Source: Chryseobacterium sp. BLS98
GTDB taxonomy: Bacteria > Bacteroidota > Bacteroidia > Flavobacteriales > Weeksellaceae
Length of the DNA: 64,000 nucleotides
Reading direction: 5' to 3'
Assembly (NCBI RefSeq): GCF_001045445.1
Contig: NZ_LFNF01000005.1
Coordinates: forward strand, 248,001 to 312,000
The notes under the pieces were generated by a model that had not been told where the DNA came from, made no database searches, and worked only from the letters and a program-made list of their open reading frames with translations. The position numbers were made by a program, and so were the translations under genes. Positions 8,517 through 17,047 of this stretch are shown here, one piece after another (the first letter of the stretch is position 1; each line of letters starts with the position of its first letter).

Positions 8517-9116
8517 TTATTCTTGATTTTCTGTTTCCTGATACACTGTTCTTGTTCTGAAAAATGCTCCAAAAAACACTGACAAAACTACGTAAAATAT
8601 AAGAATTGCTGCAAAATATCCTGAAAAATGACTGGCGGTAAGCATATCTTTCCCTTTAATGGCTTCAGGAGAAAAGCTTGGCAGCCTTTCTTTGTATTTT
8701 TTGTCTAATTCATCGATATCTTTCTGATGTTTCAAAATCTTTCTTGCAGACTGATATTCAGTGTCCAGTTCCGTTTTCTGTCTCTGTACATACTGGTAGT
8801 TCAGCAATTTTTTTGCATCCGTATCTACGAAATTAAGGAAAGCATAGATACTGAAGATGGAAAGAATTCCCCCGATGAACATCGGAATGAAGGCTCTTGA
8901 AAATGCATCTTTAAAAGTGACCACCCTGTTTTTGTTCCAGAAAGATTTCACGGACCAGAATGCTGCTCCTGCATAAAGAACCGGAAGAATAAAAGCATTG
9001 ATTTTCAAAGAGGTATCAAAGTAATTAATTCCCGAGAAAAAGTAATAGGCTACAAAAAAGATGATCATTGTAGCTATAAAAAGTATAATTCCTAATGTTG
9101 ATGGACTTTTCGTCAT
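8517..9116 (-). CDS. DUF4199 membrane protein
   Basis: A 199-residue protein with four membrane helices: two near the start (residues 8-30 and 40-57), one at about 78-95, and one at 165-188. The central soluble part (about 100-155) is charged and helical. This fits the DUF4199 family, which is regularly found next to a family 2 glycosyltransferase in Flavobacteria, as here. It is the first gene of the five-gene run ending at 5694. Function is unknown; helping the glycosyltransferase or its lipid-linked product is a guess from context. Confidence 0.82.
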   Translation of the reverse strand: MTKSPSTLGIILFIATMIIFFVAYYFFSGINYFDTSLKINAFILPVLYAGAAFWSVKSFWNKNRVVTFKDAFSRAFIPMFIGGILSIFSIYAFLNFVDTDAKKLLNYQYVQRQKTELDTEYQSARKILKHQKDIDELDKKYKERLPSFSPEAIKGKDMLTASHFSGYFAAILIFYVVLSVFFGAFFRTRTVYQETENQE

Positions 9117-9214
9117 GTTTAATTTTTTAGAAAAAACCGAAAAATTATTGCCCTAAATTCCAGCTGTTTAGCTTTATTACTGCATTTTTTCGACTAATTT
9201 TCTCTAATTATGTT

Positions 9215-9243
9215 TTGAAGTTTATAAAATATTCCTACCTTTG
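9215..9243 (+). promoter_or_regulatory. Promoter of the SRP RNA gene
   Basis: TTG at 9215-9217, 18 bases, then TACCTTTG at 9236-9243: a close match to the Bacteroidota -33/-7 consensus. Transcription would start near 9248, exactly where the RNA's closing stem begins. Confidence 0.8.
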
Positions 9244-9246
9244 CAA

Positions 9247-9345
9247 CGGCAAGTCCTAAACAACCAGCTCCTGAGAATCCTCCAGGGTGGGAACACAGCA
9301 AAGGTAATTGGTCGTAGCGGTGTGATTTAGGTAGCTTGCCATTTT
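9247..9345 (+). ncRNA. ffs: Signal recognition particle RNA, small bacterial (4.5S) type
   Basis: The RNA binds Ffh and targets ribosomes making membrane proteins. GGCAAG at 9248-9253 pairs with CTTGCC at 9335-9340, closing one long hairpin. The conserved domain IV apex is visible: CCAGGGTGGGAACACAGCAA (9282-9301) followed by AGGTAATTGG, matching the GGAA-tetraloop and asymmetric-loop bases (GGAAnnnAGCAnnnAGGnA) bound by the Ffh M domain. A T-run (9342-9349) directly after the stem gives termination, and a matching promoter lies just upstream. The overlapping minus-strand open frame is not a gene. Confidence 0.93.
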
Positions 9346-9447
9346 TTTTGGTTTAAGTTGAAGTAAGGTAATTGGAAAATTATCTTTTTTTGTTTCTATA
9401 CTTTTCAGCATTTCCATTCTAATTTTCAAATTACCTTTCATCATTGT

Positions 9448-10134
9448 TTAAAATTCAAACTCCTCTCCCGGTTTTGGAAGGACAAGTTCTACATTTTTAT
9501 CTGCAAAATTCTTTAATGCACTTTCATGGTTGATCTCAATGGCAGGAAATGTATCAAAGTGGCATCCGATTACTTTTGGAGTTTTCAATAATTCTGCTGC
9601 TGCAAAAGATGCGTTTCCAGGACCCATCGTATAATGGCTTCCGATTGGCAGGATAGACAGGTCAATATTCCCGTAAAGTCTTGGGAACAGCTCCATGTCA
9701 GCCATCACACCCGTATCTCCAGCCATATAAATGTTCTTACCTTCAGGCAGCCTGAAAATATAGCCCACAGGAACACCCCCATAGCTTCCATCCGGGAACG
9801 AACTTGTGTGGTGAGCCGGTACCATGGAAATTTTAAGATCGTCGATTTTTGCCGATCCTCCTAAGTTCACATCGTTTTTATTTTTGGCTGTTTTGAAATA
9901 TCTGCAAACCTCAGGAACACCAATGACTACTGCTTCTGGATGATGCTGTAATACTTCTTCCACATCGGCAATATGATCGCCATGGGCGTGGGTAAGTAAG
10001 ATATAATCTATTTTCTGAGCCGCTATATCAAAGCCGGATTCTGCTTTTTTGTAATTGTAAAAAGGATCACTTAAAATTGTTTTGTCTTTGTAAGTAAACA
10101 AAAAACAGTTTTGTCCTAAAAATTGTATTTTCAT
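9448..10134 (-). CDS. Metallo-beta-lactamase-fold metal-dependent hydrolase (UPF0173 type)
   Basis: This 228-residue cytoplasmic protein has the MBL metal motif HAHGDH (THAHGDHIAD, near residues 48-58), a second histidine in VPAHHTSSF, MAGDTGVM with the bridging Asp, and a final histidine in GCHFDTFP. Family members are annotated as UPF0173 hydrolases; their substrate is not established. It is the last gene behind menA, the SRPBCC gene and a small membrane protein, a grouping seen around menA in Flavobacteria. Confidence 0.9.
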   Translation of the reverse strand: MKIQFLGQNCFLFTYKDKTILSDPFYNYKKAESGFDIAAQKIDYILLTHAHGDHIADVEEVLQHHPEAVVIGVPEVCRYFKTAKNKNDVNLGGSAKIDDLKISMVPAHHTSSFPDGSYGGVPVGYIFRLPEGKNIYMAGDTGVMADMELFPRLYGNIDLSILPIGSHYTMGPGNASFAAAELLKTPKVIGCHFDTFPAIEINHESALKNFADKNVELVLPKPGEEFEF

Positions 10135-10152
10135 TTTTTAATTTATTTTTTA

Positions 10153-10440
10153 TTAAGTACATGAAATTGTTGAGTTGAAAAGAATCTGATACAACAATAA
10201 GCTTACTGGTATAATAATAAAGATTTGAAGGATTAAAAATTCTCTTTTTAATTTTTTCTTTCCAGTTAGTAAAAGTAAAGCCCAAACTGCATTTGCAATA
10301 ACAACGATAAAAATTAAAAGAGGTAAGAGACTAAATTCAGAAAGCGACATAGTATCTTGTAATTCATTAATTAAATTATAAGTAAGAAATAAAGCTAAAA
10401 TAATTGATAAACAAGAAGTTATTTTTAAAGCTATATTCAT
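10153..10440 (-). CDS. Small three-helix membrane protein, unknown
   Basis: A 95-residue protein that is almost entirely hydrophobic, with helices at about residues 5-25, 38-60 and 70-88 and a basic loop KKKLKR between the last two. I do not recognise the family. Its ATG overlaps the stop codon of the SRPBCC gene by one base (TAATG), which indicates translational coupling and argues that it is real. It precedes the MBL-fold hydrolase by 18 bases. Confidence 0.65.
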   Translation of the reverse strand: MNIALKITSCLSIILALFLTYNLINELQDTMSLSEFSLLPLLIFIVVIANAVWALLLLTGKKKLKREFLILQIFIIIPVSLLLYQILFNSTISCT

Positions 10441-10886
10441 TATTCTGCAGGAAATTTATCTTCAATTAAATTCAGTTTGATTCCATGCTCAAGATAAGCC
10501 TTACAACCGTCTAAAACTGTTGTAAAACCGCCTGTATTGTCATTAATTATTTTTAAAAGGTCATCACCCGTCTGGCTGAATCCGTAGCTTTTAATAACAA
10601 CAAGAGTTCCTTTTTCCATTTTTTTAAATTCGTAGTCCACGTTCACTGCAGGATTCCCCCATTCTGTTTTTATCAGCTGGTTTAGAACGACCTCATGCAC
10701 CTGAACTTCAGATTTTACGTTGTACATTTCCCACTCCCACGTAATGGTTTTACCCTTCTCTAATTTTCCGGTAGATTTTGTAAACCAGAAATTCGTAGTC
10801 ACTTCAGGATTGATGAATGCCTCAAAGACTTCTTCAACCGGTTTTCTGATAAGCATCTGAGCTTGAACATAAATATCTGAACTCAT
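10440..10886 (-). CDS. SRPBCC (START/AHSA1-like) domain protein
   Basis: A 148-residue single-domain protein with the AHSA1-type pattern: IRKPVEEVFEAFINPEVTTNFWF near the start, the strand TITWEWEMY, and a C-terminal helix GFTTVLDGCKAYLEHGI that lines the ligand pocket in this fold. Such proteins bind hydrophobic ligands or assist Hsp90-like chaperones; which one applies here cannot be told. It lies 12 bases behind menA, so an association with quinone or lipid metabolism is possible but unproven. Confidence 0.85.
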   Translation of the reverse strand: MSSDIYVQAQMLIRKPVEEVFEAFINPEVTTNFWFTKSTGKLEKGKTITWEWEMYNVKSEVQVHEVVLNQLIKTEWGNPAVNVDYEFKKMEKGTLVVIKSYGFSQTGDDLLKIINDNTGGFTTVLDGCKAYLEHGIKLNLIEDKFPAE

Positions 10887-10898
10887 AATCGTGATAAT

Positions 10899-11828
10899 TT
10901 ATTTAAAGAAATTAAGACCTATGGCGGTAAGAACTGCCATTGTAAAGGTAAGGATACCCACCTGTTTTAAGAATGGATCCAAGTCTTTAGGTTCTTTTAC
11001 TGACATGATTTTTCTTCTGAGCTTAGAAAATGGAATCAGTAAGATCATTACGATGAAAACATAATAATTTTGAGACTGTATAAAACCATTTAACCCTAAA
11101 AATATAAGAATTAAGATCAAGGGAAGCTGTAAAAGGATCATTTCGTAAATCATTGCATTTTTGAAACCAATCCTTAGAGCAAAGCTGTTTTTTCCGGACA
11201 GTCTGTCGCTTTCTATGTCTCTCATATTGTTAAGATTGAGAACTGCCATACTCATCATTCCTACCGCTGTTCCTGGCAGCAGCATATCCCAGCTGAATGT
11301 TTTGGTGAACAGGAAATAACTTCCGCAAACCGAAACCAAACCGAAAAAGATAAATACAAAAAGATCACCCAACCCCATATATCCATAAGGTTTTTTTCCA
11401 ACTGTATAACCAATTGCTGCTAAAATACAAGCCACACCCAGTCCTATGAAAATATAAAATTCATTCATATAATCCGGAATGAAAGCAACATACAATAAGC
11501 CAATTGTAGCAATAAATGACAGTAGAGAGAAAATGATTACTGCATTTTTCATTTGTTTTGCCGTAATTTTTCCTGAAGCTACTGCCCTGGATTCTGCTTC
11601 ATTGATCCTTTTGGCATCTGTCCCTTTTACGCCATCCCCATAGTCATTGGCATAGTTTGATAAAATCTGGTACAGAAGGGTTACCAGAAGTGCCAGAGCA
11701 AAAATTTTCCAGTCCCATATTCCACCTTCTCCATAAAGTCTCCATTTTGCAATGAAGGCTCCCATAATAATCCCGCTTAGGGAAAGCGGTAAAGTTCTTA
11801 GCCTTGCGGCTTTTATCCAATCTGACAT
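10899..11828 (-). CDS. menA: 1,4-dihydroxy-2-naphthoate polyprenyltransferase
   Basis: MenA attaches the polyprenyl tail to dihydroxynaphthoate in the inner membrane, the step that makes demethylmenaquinone. The 309-residue protein has the UbiA fold: nine or so membrane helices, the first Asp-rich motif NYANDYGDGVKGTD (about residues 62-75) and the second LNNMRDIESDRLSGK (about 198-212). The opening IKAARLRTLPLSLSGIIMGA is characteristic of MenA within the superfamily. menB lies just upstream, separated by a strong palindrome. Confidence 0.94.
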   Translation of the reverse strand: MSDWIKAARLRTLPLSLSGIIMGAFIAKWRLYGEGGIWDWKIFALALLVTLLYQILSNYANDYGDGVKGTDAKRINEAESRAVASGKITAKQMKNAVIIFSLLSFIATIGLLYVAFIPDYMNEFYIFIGLGVACILAAIGYTVGKKPYGYMGLGDLFVFIFFGLVSVCGSYFLFTKTFSWDMLLPGTAVGMMSMAVLNLNNMRDIESDRLSGKNSFALRIGFKNAMIYEMILLQLPLILILIFLGLNGFIQSQNYYVFIVMILLIPFSKLRRKIMSVKEPKDLDPFLKQVGILTFTMAVLTAIGLNFFK

Positions 11829-11843
11829 AAATTTATAATTGAT

Positions 11844-11895
11844 AAGTGATCATTAATAGATGATAATATCAATTATCATCTATTAATGATCATTT
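11844..11895. repeat. Near-perfect 24-bp palindrome between menB and menA
   Basis: Arms 11844-11867 and 11872-11895 are reverse complements with a single mismatch and a four-base loop. The sequence is AT-rich (core TGATCATTAATAGATGATAA) and lacks a GC stem with T-tail. It could be a dispersed repeat, an RNA-stabilising hairpin, or a binding site affecting menA. Confidence 0.8.
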
Positions 11896-11901
11896 ATATT
11901 T

Positions 11902-12738
11902 TTAAGATATCCACTGATTTTCTCCGAAGTCCGGCTTTCTTTTTTCCAGAAATGCATTTCTTCCTTCCTGAGCTTCTTCCGTCATATACGCCAAACGGGT
12001 TGCTTCGCCTGCAAATACCTGCTGGCCAACCATTCCGTCATCTGTAAGGTTCATGGCAAATTTCAGCATTCTGATGGAAGTCGGGGATTTTGCCAATATT
12101 TCCTGAGCCCATTCGTAAGCGGTGTCTTCTAATTCTGCATGGGGAATCACAGCATTCACCATTCCCATATCCAAAGCTTCCTGAGCAGAATAGTTTCTTC
12201 CTAAGAAGAATATTTCACGGGCTTTTTTCTGGCCTACCATTTTAGCAAGATATGCAGATCCGTATCCCCCGTCAAAGCTTGTAACATCAGCATCAGTCTG
12301 TTTAAAAATAGCATGCTCTTTACTCGCTAAAGTAAGATCGCAAACCACATGTAGCGAATGTCCGCCACCAACAGCCCATCCTGGAACAACGGCAATGACT
12401 ACTTTCGGCATAAAACGGATCAGGCGCTGCACTTCAAGAATATTAAGGCGGTGTCTTCCGTCTTCACCTACATATCCCTGATGACCTCTTGCTTTCTGGT
12501 CTCCTCCACTGCAGAAAGCCCAACCTCCGTCTTTAGCGCTTGGCCCTTCTCCTGAAAGCAGAACAACTCCTATTGAGGAATCTTCATAAGCGTCATAAAA
12601 AGCATCATAAAGTTCTGAAGTGGTTTTGGGTCTGAAGGCATTTCTCACTTCCGGTCTGTTGAAAGCAATTCTTGCCACCCCGTTACATTTTTTATAGGTG
12701 ATATCTTCGTATTCTTTGGCGGTTTTCCACTCAATCAT
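11902..12738 (-). CDS. menB: 1,4-dihydroxy-2-naphthoyl-CoA synthase
   Basis: MenB closes the second ring of the naphthoquinone from o-succinylbenzoyl-CoA. The 278-residue protein is a crotonase-fold enzyme with the MenB-specific GWAFCSGGDQ (about residues 72-81, substrate-binding loop), GGHSLHVVCDLTLAS (oxyanion hole, bicarbonate-type subgroup) and SFDGGYGSAYLA. The C-terminal EKRKPDF is also characteristic. A TATCTTTG box at 12762-12755 on the minus strand is a probable -7 element, although no good -33 TTG is present. Confidence 0.96.
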   Translation of the reverse strand: MIEWKTAKEYEDITYKKCNGVARIAFNRPEVRNAFRPKTTSELYDAFYDAYEDSSIGVVLLSGEGPSAKDGGWAFCSGGDQKARGHQGYVGEDGRHRLNILEVQRLIRFMPKVVIAVVPGWAVGGGHSLHVVCDLTLASKEHAIFKQTDADVTSFDGGYGSAYLAKMVGQKKAREIFFLGRNYSAQEALDMGMVNAVIPHAELEDTAYEWAQEILAKSPTSIRMLKFAMNLTDDGMVGQQVFAGEATRLAYMTEEAQEGRNAFLEKRKPDFGENQWIS

Positions 12739-12843
12739 CTTGTAAAATTTTTCTCAAAGATACGGAATTGCAGAGAATTTTTAAGGTGAAATTTAAGGAT
12801 AATGAAGGTAAAAAACAGCGTTGTGTTTTAGATTAAAAAAACA

Positions 12844-12875
12844 ATAAAACCGGAACATTTCTGCCCCGGTTTTAT
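12844..12875 (-). terminator. Terminator of the gyrA-TPR unit
   Basis: A perfect 10-bp stem (ATAAAACCGG, 12844-12853, with 12866-12875) is followed on the minus strand by a T-rich tail, right behind the TPR gene's stop. Confidence 0.8.
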
Positions 12876-12896
12876 TTATATTCAACTAAGAAATTA

Positions 12897-13925
12897 TTAC
12901 TTTGCAGCTTTTGCTTTAAGCTCAGTTTCCTTAGCTTTCAGATCTTTAAGTTTATCCGTATTTTTTGTTACCACATAAATCTCTTTCAATGCAGTAAGGG
13001 CATCAAGATTTTCAGGGGCAGCTTTGTACCATCCTTCAGCATATGGAAGTGCTTTGGCAAATCTTTCTCTTCTTGCATCAATCAGTTTGGTTGCTTCATC
13101 CGGCTTGTCTTTTCTTGTGGCATTGATCTGGTCTACGATTTTAGAATCGTCGCCAACTATTGTATACACAAGGTTCTGATAAGCATTATCAAAATCCGGC
13201 TTGATTTCAATTGCTTTTTTGAATGAAGCTACTGCATCTTCTACGGTAGCGGGATTTTTAGACTGCATTACTCCAAGATTATACCAGTTGGTAGCATCGT
13301 TAGGATTTTTAGTAAGCTGTTCCTTAAGAGTTCCTATGAATTTTTCAGTATTTCCTGATTCGAAATAAGCGGTTCCCTGAGCATCTTTAAGTTTAGCATT
13401 ATTTGGATATTTTGCCAATCCTTTTTCAATGATCGCCAATGCTTCATTAGGTTTCTTCGCATTCAGAAGCAAAGTCGTTAATGTTTCATAGAGTTCCGGT
13501 TCCACACTTGGTGTCTGTTCTGTTTTGAAGTCTGAATAATCAGAATTCTTTTTCATAAGATCCCAAGTAGCTTTATCTAAATTTACTACCTGACCGGATT
13601 TTTTCTCTTTAGCCGTATACGTTGTCTGAACACCCGTGAAACCTGAATTGATAAGATCCGTGTATATTTTGATGGATTCTTCGCTGTTATTTGCCAAAGC
13701 ATAGCTCAATCCTGCATAATACATGTATATCTTATCATCCTGGCCATTTGTTTTTAATAAGTTATAAACTTCTAAAAACTTAGGCGCGGCAACGGTATAG
13801 TTTTTTGCATTATATGCATCCATTGCTGCTTTGTTCGCTTCCTGCAGTTTGGCATTCACATCACTCTTCTGACCGAAAACGAAAGCAGAAGCTACGATTG
13901 CTATACCTAAAATGAGTTTCTTCAT
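12897..13925 (-). CDS. Exported tetratricopeptide repeat protein
   Basis: A 342-residue protein with a signal peptide (MKKLILGIAIVASAFVFGQ). TPR-like helix pairs are visible around residues 25-60, 140-175 (EPELYETLTTLLLNAKKPNEALAIIEKGL), 180-210 and 210-245 (ATNWYNLGVMQSKNPATVEDAVASFKKAIEIKP). The C-terminal 25 residues are Lys/Ala-rich. TPR proteins serve as protein-interaction scaffolds; the partner is unknown. It lies 28 bases behind gyrA, a neighbourhood seen in other Flavobacteria, and a terminator follows it. Confidence 0.85.
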   Translation of the reverse strand: MKKLILGIAIVASAFVFGQKSDVNAKLQEANKAAMDAYNAKNYTVAAPKFLEVYNLLKTNGQDDKIYMYYAGLSYALANNSEESIKIYTDLINSGFTGVQTTYTAKEKKSGQVVNLDKATWDLMKKNSDYSDFKTEQTPSVEPELYETLTTLLLNAKKPNEALAIIEKGLAKYPNNAKLKDAQGTAYFESGNTEKFIGTLKEQLTKNPNDATNWYNLGVMQSKNPATVEDAVASFKKAIEIKPDFDNAYQNLVYTIVGDDSKIVDQINATRKDKPDEATKLIDARRERFAKALPYAEGWYKAAPENLDALTALKEIYVVTKNTDKLKDLKAKETELKAKAAK

Positions 13926-13953
13926 AATAACTATATTATATTAATTGTACTTT

Positions 13954-16539
13954 TTATTCTTCAGAATCAGAATTCTCATTTTCATCAGCCGTGTTTTCTT
14001 TTTCAGCTTCTGGCTGTGTACTGTTTTCCTGGTTATCAGTTACGATTCCTGTACCTTCTTCATTTTCTTCAGAATCATCTGCTACCTCTTTATCCATTTC
14101 TACTTTTGCAATGGCTGCAATTTCGTCATTTTTCTTAAGGTTGATCATTTTTACCCCTTGGGTATTTCTTCCCATTACTCTCATTTCATCCATATTCATT
14201 CTAATGGCAACACCGGACTTATTGATGATCATCAATCCGTCTTCGTCTGTCACATTCTGAATAGCAATCAGATTTCCTGTTTTTTCGGTAATGTTCAGGG
14301 TGATCACTCCTTTTCCTCCTCTGTTGGTAATTCTGTAGTCTTCTACAGCGGTTCTCTTACCATATCCTTTTTCGGAAACGACAAGAACTGTTTCTTTTTC
14401 TACATCATTCACAACAATCATACCAATTGCCTCGTCGTTATCATCCATGGTAATACCACGCACCCCGATGGATCCTCTACCTACCTCTCTTACTTTTTCT
14501 TCAGGGAAACGGATACATTTACCGTTTTTGGTCGCGATCATAATCTGAGAAGTTCCGTTAGTAAGGTATGCACCCAATAACTGGTCATTATCTCTGATTT
14601 CGATGGCATTAACTCCATTCACCCTTGGTCTTGAGTAAGCTTCAAGAGATGTTTTCTTGATGGTTCCATTCTTGGTCACCATCACTACGCTCATCTGGTT
14701 GACGTATTCGGCATCTTTCAGGTTATTGGTTCTGATGTAAGCTTTAATCTTGTCATCCTGCTCAATATTGATCAGATTTTGTACTGCTCTTCCTTTGGAT
14801 GTTTTTGAACCTTCAGGAATTTCGAATACTCTTAACCAATAACATCTTCCTTTTTCCGTAAAGAACAGCATGTATTGGTGATTGGTCGCAGAAACAATGT
14901 ATTCAAGGAAGTCTTCGTCCCTTGTAGTCGCTGCCCTGTTTCCTACACCACCTCTGCTCTGAATTTTGTATTCGGAAAGTGAAGTTCTCTTCACATATCC
15001 TGCGTGTGAAATTGTAAGAACCACTGATTCATTCGGAATGATATCCTCGATAGACATTTCTCCTCCTGAATAGTCGATGGCAGTTCTTCTTTCGTCACCA
15101 TATTTTTCTTTGATTTCAAGCAATTCTTCTTTGATGATCTCGAATCTTCTCGGCTCGTTGGCCAAAATATCTTCCAAGTTCATGATTTCTTTCATGATGG
15201 CATCATATTCGTCACGGATCTTATCAAGCTCCATTCCTGTAAGACGCGCTAATCTAAGATCAAGAATAGCCTGAGCCTGGATTTCGGAAAGTTCAAATGC
15301 TTCGATCAAGCCTTCTTTTGCAGCCTGAGGATTGGCACTGTGACGGATAATAGAAATAGCTCTATCCAGAGCATCCTGAGTTCCGATTACTTTCATGAAA
15401 CCTTCAAGGATGTGAGCTCTTTCTTTCGCTTTCTTAAGCTCGTATTGAGTTCTTCTGACAATTACTTCGTGTCTGTGCTCTACGAAATGGTGAATGATAT
15501 CCTTCAAATTCAGCTGTTCCGGTCTTCCTTTCACCAATGCAATGTTATTAACACTGAAAGAAGTCTGAAGAGCTGTATATTTATAGAGTAAGTTTAAGAC
15601 CACATTAGGAATAGCATCATTTTTCAGTTCATAAACGACACGCAGACCGTTTCTGTCCGACTCGTCTCTGATCTCATGAATTCCTACAATCTTATCGTCT
15701 TTAACAAGCTCAGCTGTTCTGGCGATCATGTCGGCCTTGTTCACCTGGTAAGGAACTTCAGTAACGATGATGGCATTTCTGTTTCCGATTTCCTCGAAAT
15801 TCACTTTTGCTCTCAGTACTACTCTTCCTCTTCCTGTGTGGAAAGCATCCCTTACACCGTCATATCCATAAATGATCCCTCCTGTAGGGAAATCCGGAGC
15901 AGTAATGTGGTGCATCAGCTCATCGATGGTGATTTCTCTGTTATCAATATAAGCACAGATCGCATCAATAGATTCTGAAAGGTTGTGTGGTGCCATATTG
16001 GTGGCCATACCCACTGCAATCCCGGAAGTACCGTTTACCAGAAGGTTCGGAACTTTGGTAGGAAGTACGGTAGGTTCCTGTAAACTGTCGTCAAAGTTAT
16101 TCTGAAAATCAACGGTTTCTTTATCGAGGTCGGAAAGAACCTCATCAGAGATTTTTTTAAGTCTTGCCTCGGTGTAACGCATGGCTGCAGGCGGATCGCC
16201 GTCCATTGAACCGAAGTTACCCTGTCCGTCCACCTGAGGATAACGTAAGCTCCATTCCTGAGCCATTCTTACCATCGCATCATATACTGAGGAGTCTCCA
16301 TGCGGGTGGTATTTACCCAAAACATCCCCAACGATTCTTGCAGATTTTAAATATTTTCGATTAGAGAAAACCCCTAATCCGTACATACCATAAAGTACTC
16401 TTCTATGAACGGGTTTCAGGCCGTCTCTTACGTCCGGTAACGCTCTTGAAACGATCACCGACATCGAATAATCGATATAAGACGATTTCATTTCATCAAC
16501 AATGTTGATAGGAATCAGTCTTTCTCCTTCTTTTTGCAT
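13954..16539 (-). CDS. gyrA: DNA gyrase subunit A
   Basis: GyrA cuts and rejoins DNA in the gyrase A2B2 complex. The 861-residue protein starts at the ATG at 16539; an upstream TTG would add two residues. The catalytic tyrosine is Tyr122 in RYTEARL, and the quinolone region reads HPHGDSSVYD with Ser83 and Asp87, i.e. the sensitive-type residues in Escherichia coli numbering. The C-terminal pinwheel domain contains the GyrA box QSRGGVG (about residue 525), and the last 50 residues form an acidic Glu/Asp/Asn-rich tail. The TPR gene follows in the same unit. Confidence 0.97.
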   Translation of the reverse strand: MQKEGERLIPINIVDEMKSSYIDYSMSVIVSRALPDVRDGLKPVHRRVLYGMYGLGVFSNRKYLKSARIVGDVLGKYHPHGDSSVYDAMVRMAQEWSLRYPQVDGQGNFGSMDGDPPAAMRYTEARLKKISDEVLSDLDKETVDFQNNFDDSLQEPTVLPTKVPNLLVNGTSGIAVGMATNMAPHNLSESIDAICAYIDNREITIDELMHHITAPDFPTGGIIYGYDGVRDAFHTGRGRVVLRAKVNFEEIGNRNAIIVTEVPYQVNKADMIARTAELVKDDKIVGIHEIRDESDRNGLRVVYELKNDAIPNVVLNLLYKYTALQTSFSVNNIALVKGRPEQLNLKDIIHHFVEHRHEVIVRRTQYELKKAKERAHILEGFMKVIGTQDALDRAISIIRHSANPQAAKEGLIEAFELSEIQAQAILDLRLARLTGMELDKIRDEYDAIMKEIMNLEDILANEPRRFEIIKEELLEIKEKYGDERRTAIDYSGGEMSIEDIIPNESVVLTISHAGYVKRTSLSEYKIQSRGGVGNRAATTRDEDFLEYIVSATNHQYMLFFTEKGRCYWLRVFEIPEGSKTSKGRAVQNLINIEQDDKIKAYIRTNNLKDAEYVNQMSVVMVTKNGTIKKTSLEAYSRPRVNGVNAIEIRDNDQLLGAYLTNGTSQIMIATKNGKCIRFPEEKVREVGRGSIGVRGITMDDNDEAIGMIVVNDVEKETVLVVSEKGYGKRTAVEDYRITNRGGKGVITLNITEKTGNLIAIQNVTDEDGLMIINKSGVAIRMNMDEMRVMGRNTQGVKMINLKKNDEIAAIAKVEMDKEVADDSEENEEGTGIVTDNQENSTQPEAEKENTADENENSDSEE

Positions 16540-16687
16540 AAACAAATTTTATTATAATGACAGTCAGACCTTTAGCTGTGCGTCTGAAAATTATTTATTT
16601 CCATTTTTTATTAACGGGCTAATTTACGAAATTTTTACCGATTTTTGTGGTAGAATTTATCCAAAAAATCTTAAAAATTCATAAAAT

Positions 16688-17002
16688 ATGAGCTTATTGA
16701 GTATAACTTTCCACTGCACAAAAAACAATATTGAAGAATGGGAAAATTATATCGACGAAACACTGGTTCTGATGGCAGAAAACCTGATGGACGTCAACAA
16801 ATATATTCTTTCTGAAGTGCACAGTGATTATATTGATGAAGGTAAGAATTACAATCTTCTCCTGATGTTTGATAATGATGATCTCAGGGATGATTTTATT
16901 AAAAGTGAAATGCTGAATATTTCAGAAAGGGTTGAAAAGAAGTTCGGAACTGATGTCATGATTTTCAATACGTTCCTGAATCCTAAAAAATCGAGATTTT
17001 AA
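16688..17002 (+). CDS. DUF4286 family protein
   Basis: A 104-residue cytoplasmic protein matching DUF4286: LLSITFHCTKNNIEEWENYI at the start and LLLMFDNDDLRDDFI in the middle, suggesting an alpha/beta ferredoxin-like fold. The family is widespread in Bacteroidota and has no known function. It is divergent from gyrA and ends in a strong bidirectional terminator shared with the gene on the opposite strand. Confidence 0.85.
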   Translation: MSLLSITFHCTKNNIEEWENYIDETLVLMAENLMDVNKYILSEVHSDYIDEGKNYNLLLMFDNDDLRDDFIKSEMLNISERVEKKFGTDVMIFNTFLNPKKSRF

Positions 17003-17011
17003 ATACAAATC

Positions 17012-17040
17012 AAAAGCCCTGAAAAATCAGGGCTTTTTTT
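17012..17040. terminator. Bidirectional intrinsic terminator
   Basis: A perfect 11-bp stem (AAAAGCCCTGA, 17012-17022, with 17027-17037) and a four-base loop, with T-runs on both sides. It ends DUF4286 on the plus strand and the small His-rich lipoprotein on the minus strand. Confidence 0.92.
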
Positions 17041-17047
17041 ATTTTTC

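Noticed and set aside
9256..9444. A 62-residue open frame on the minus strand
   Set aside because: It lies antisense to the SRP RNA, has no family resemblance, and its existence is explained by the RNA's conserved sequence.
10067..10285. A 72-residue frame overlapping the small membrane protein and the MBL gene
   Set aside because: It overlaps two better-supported genes in another frame and starts inside one of them.
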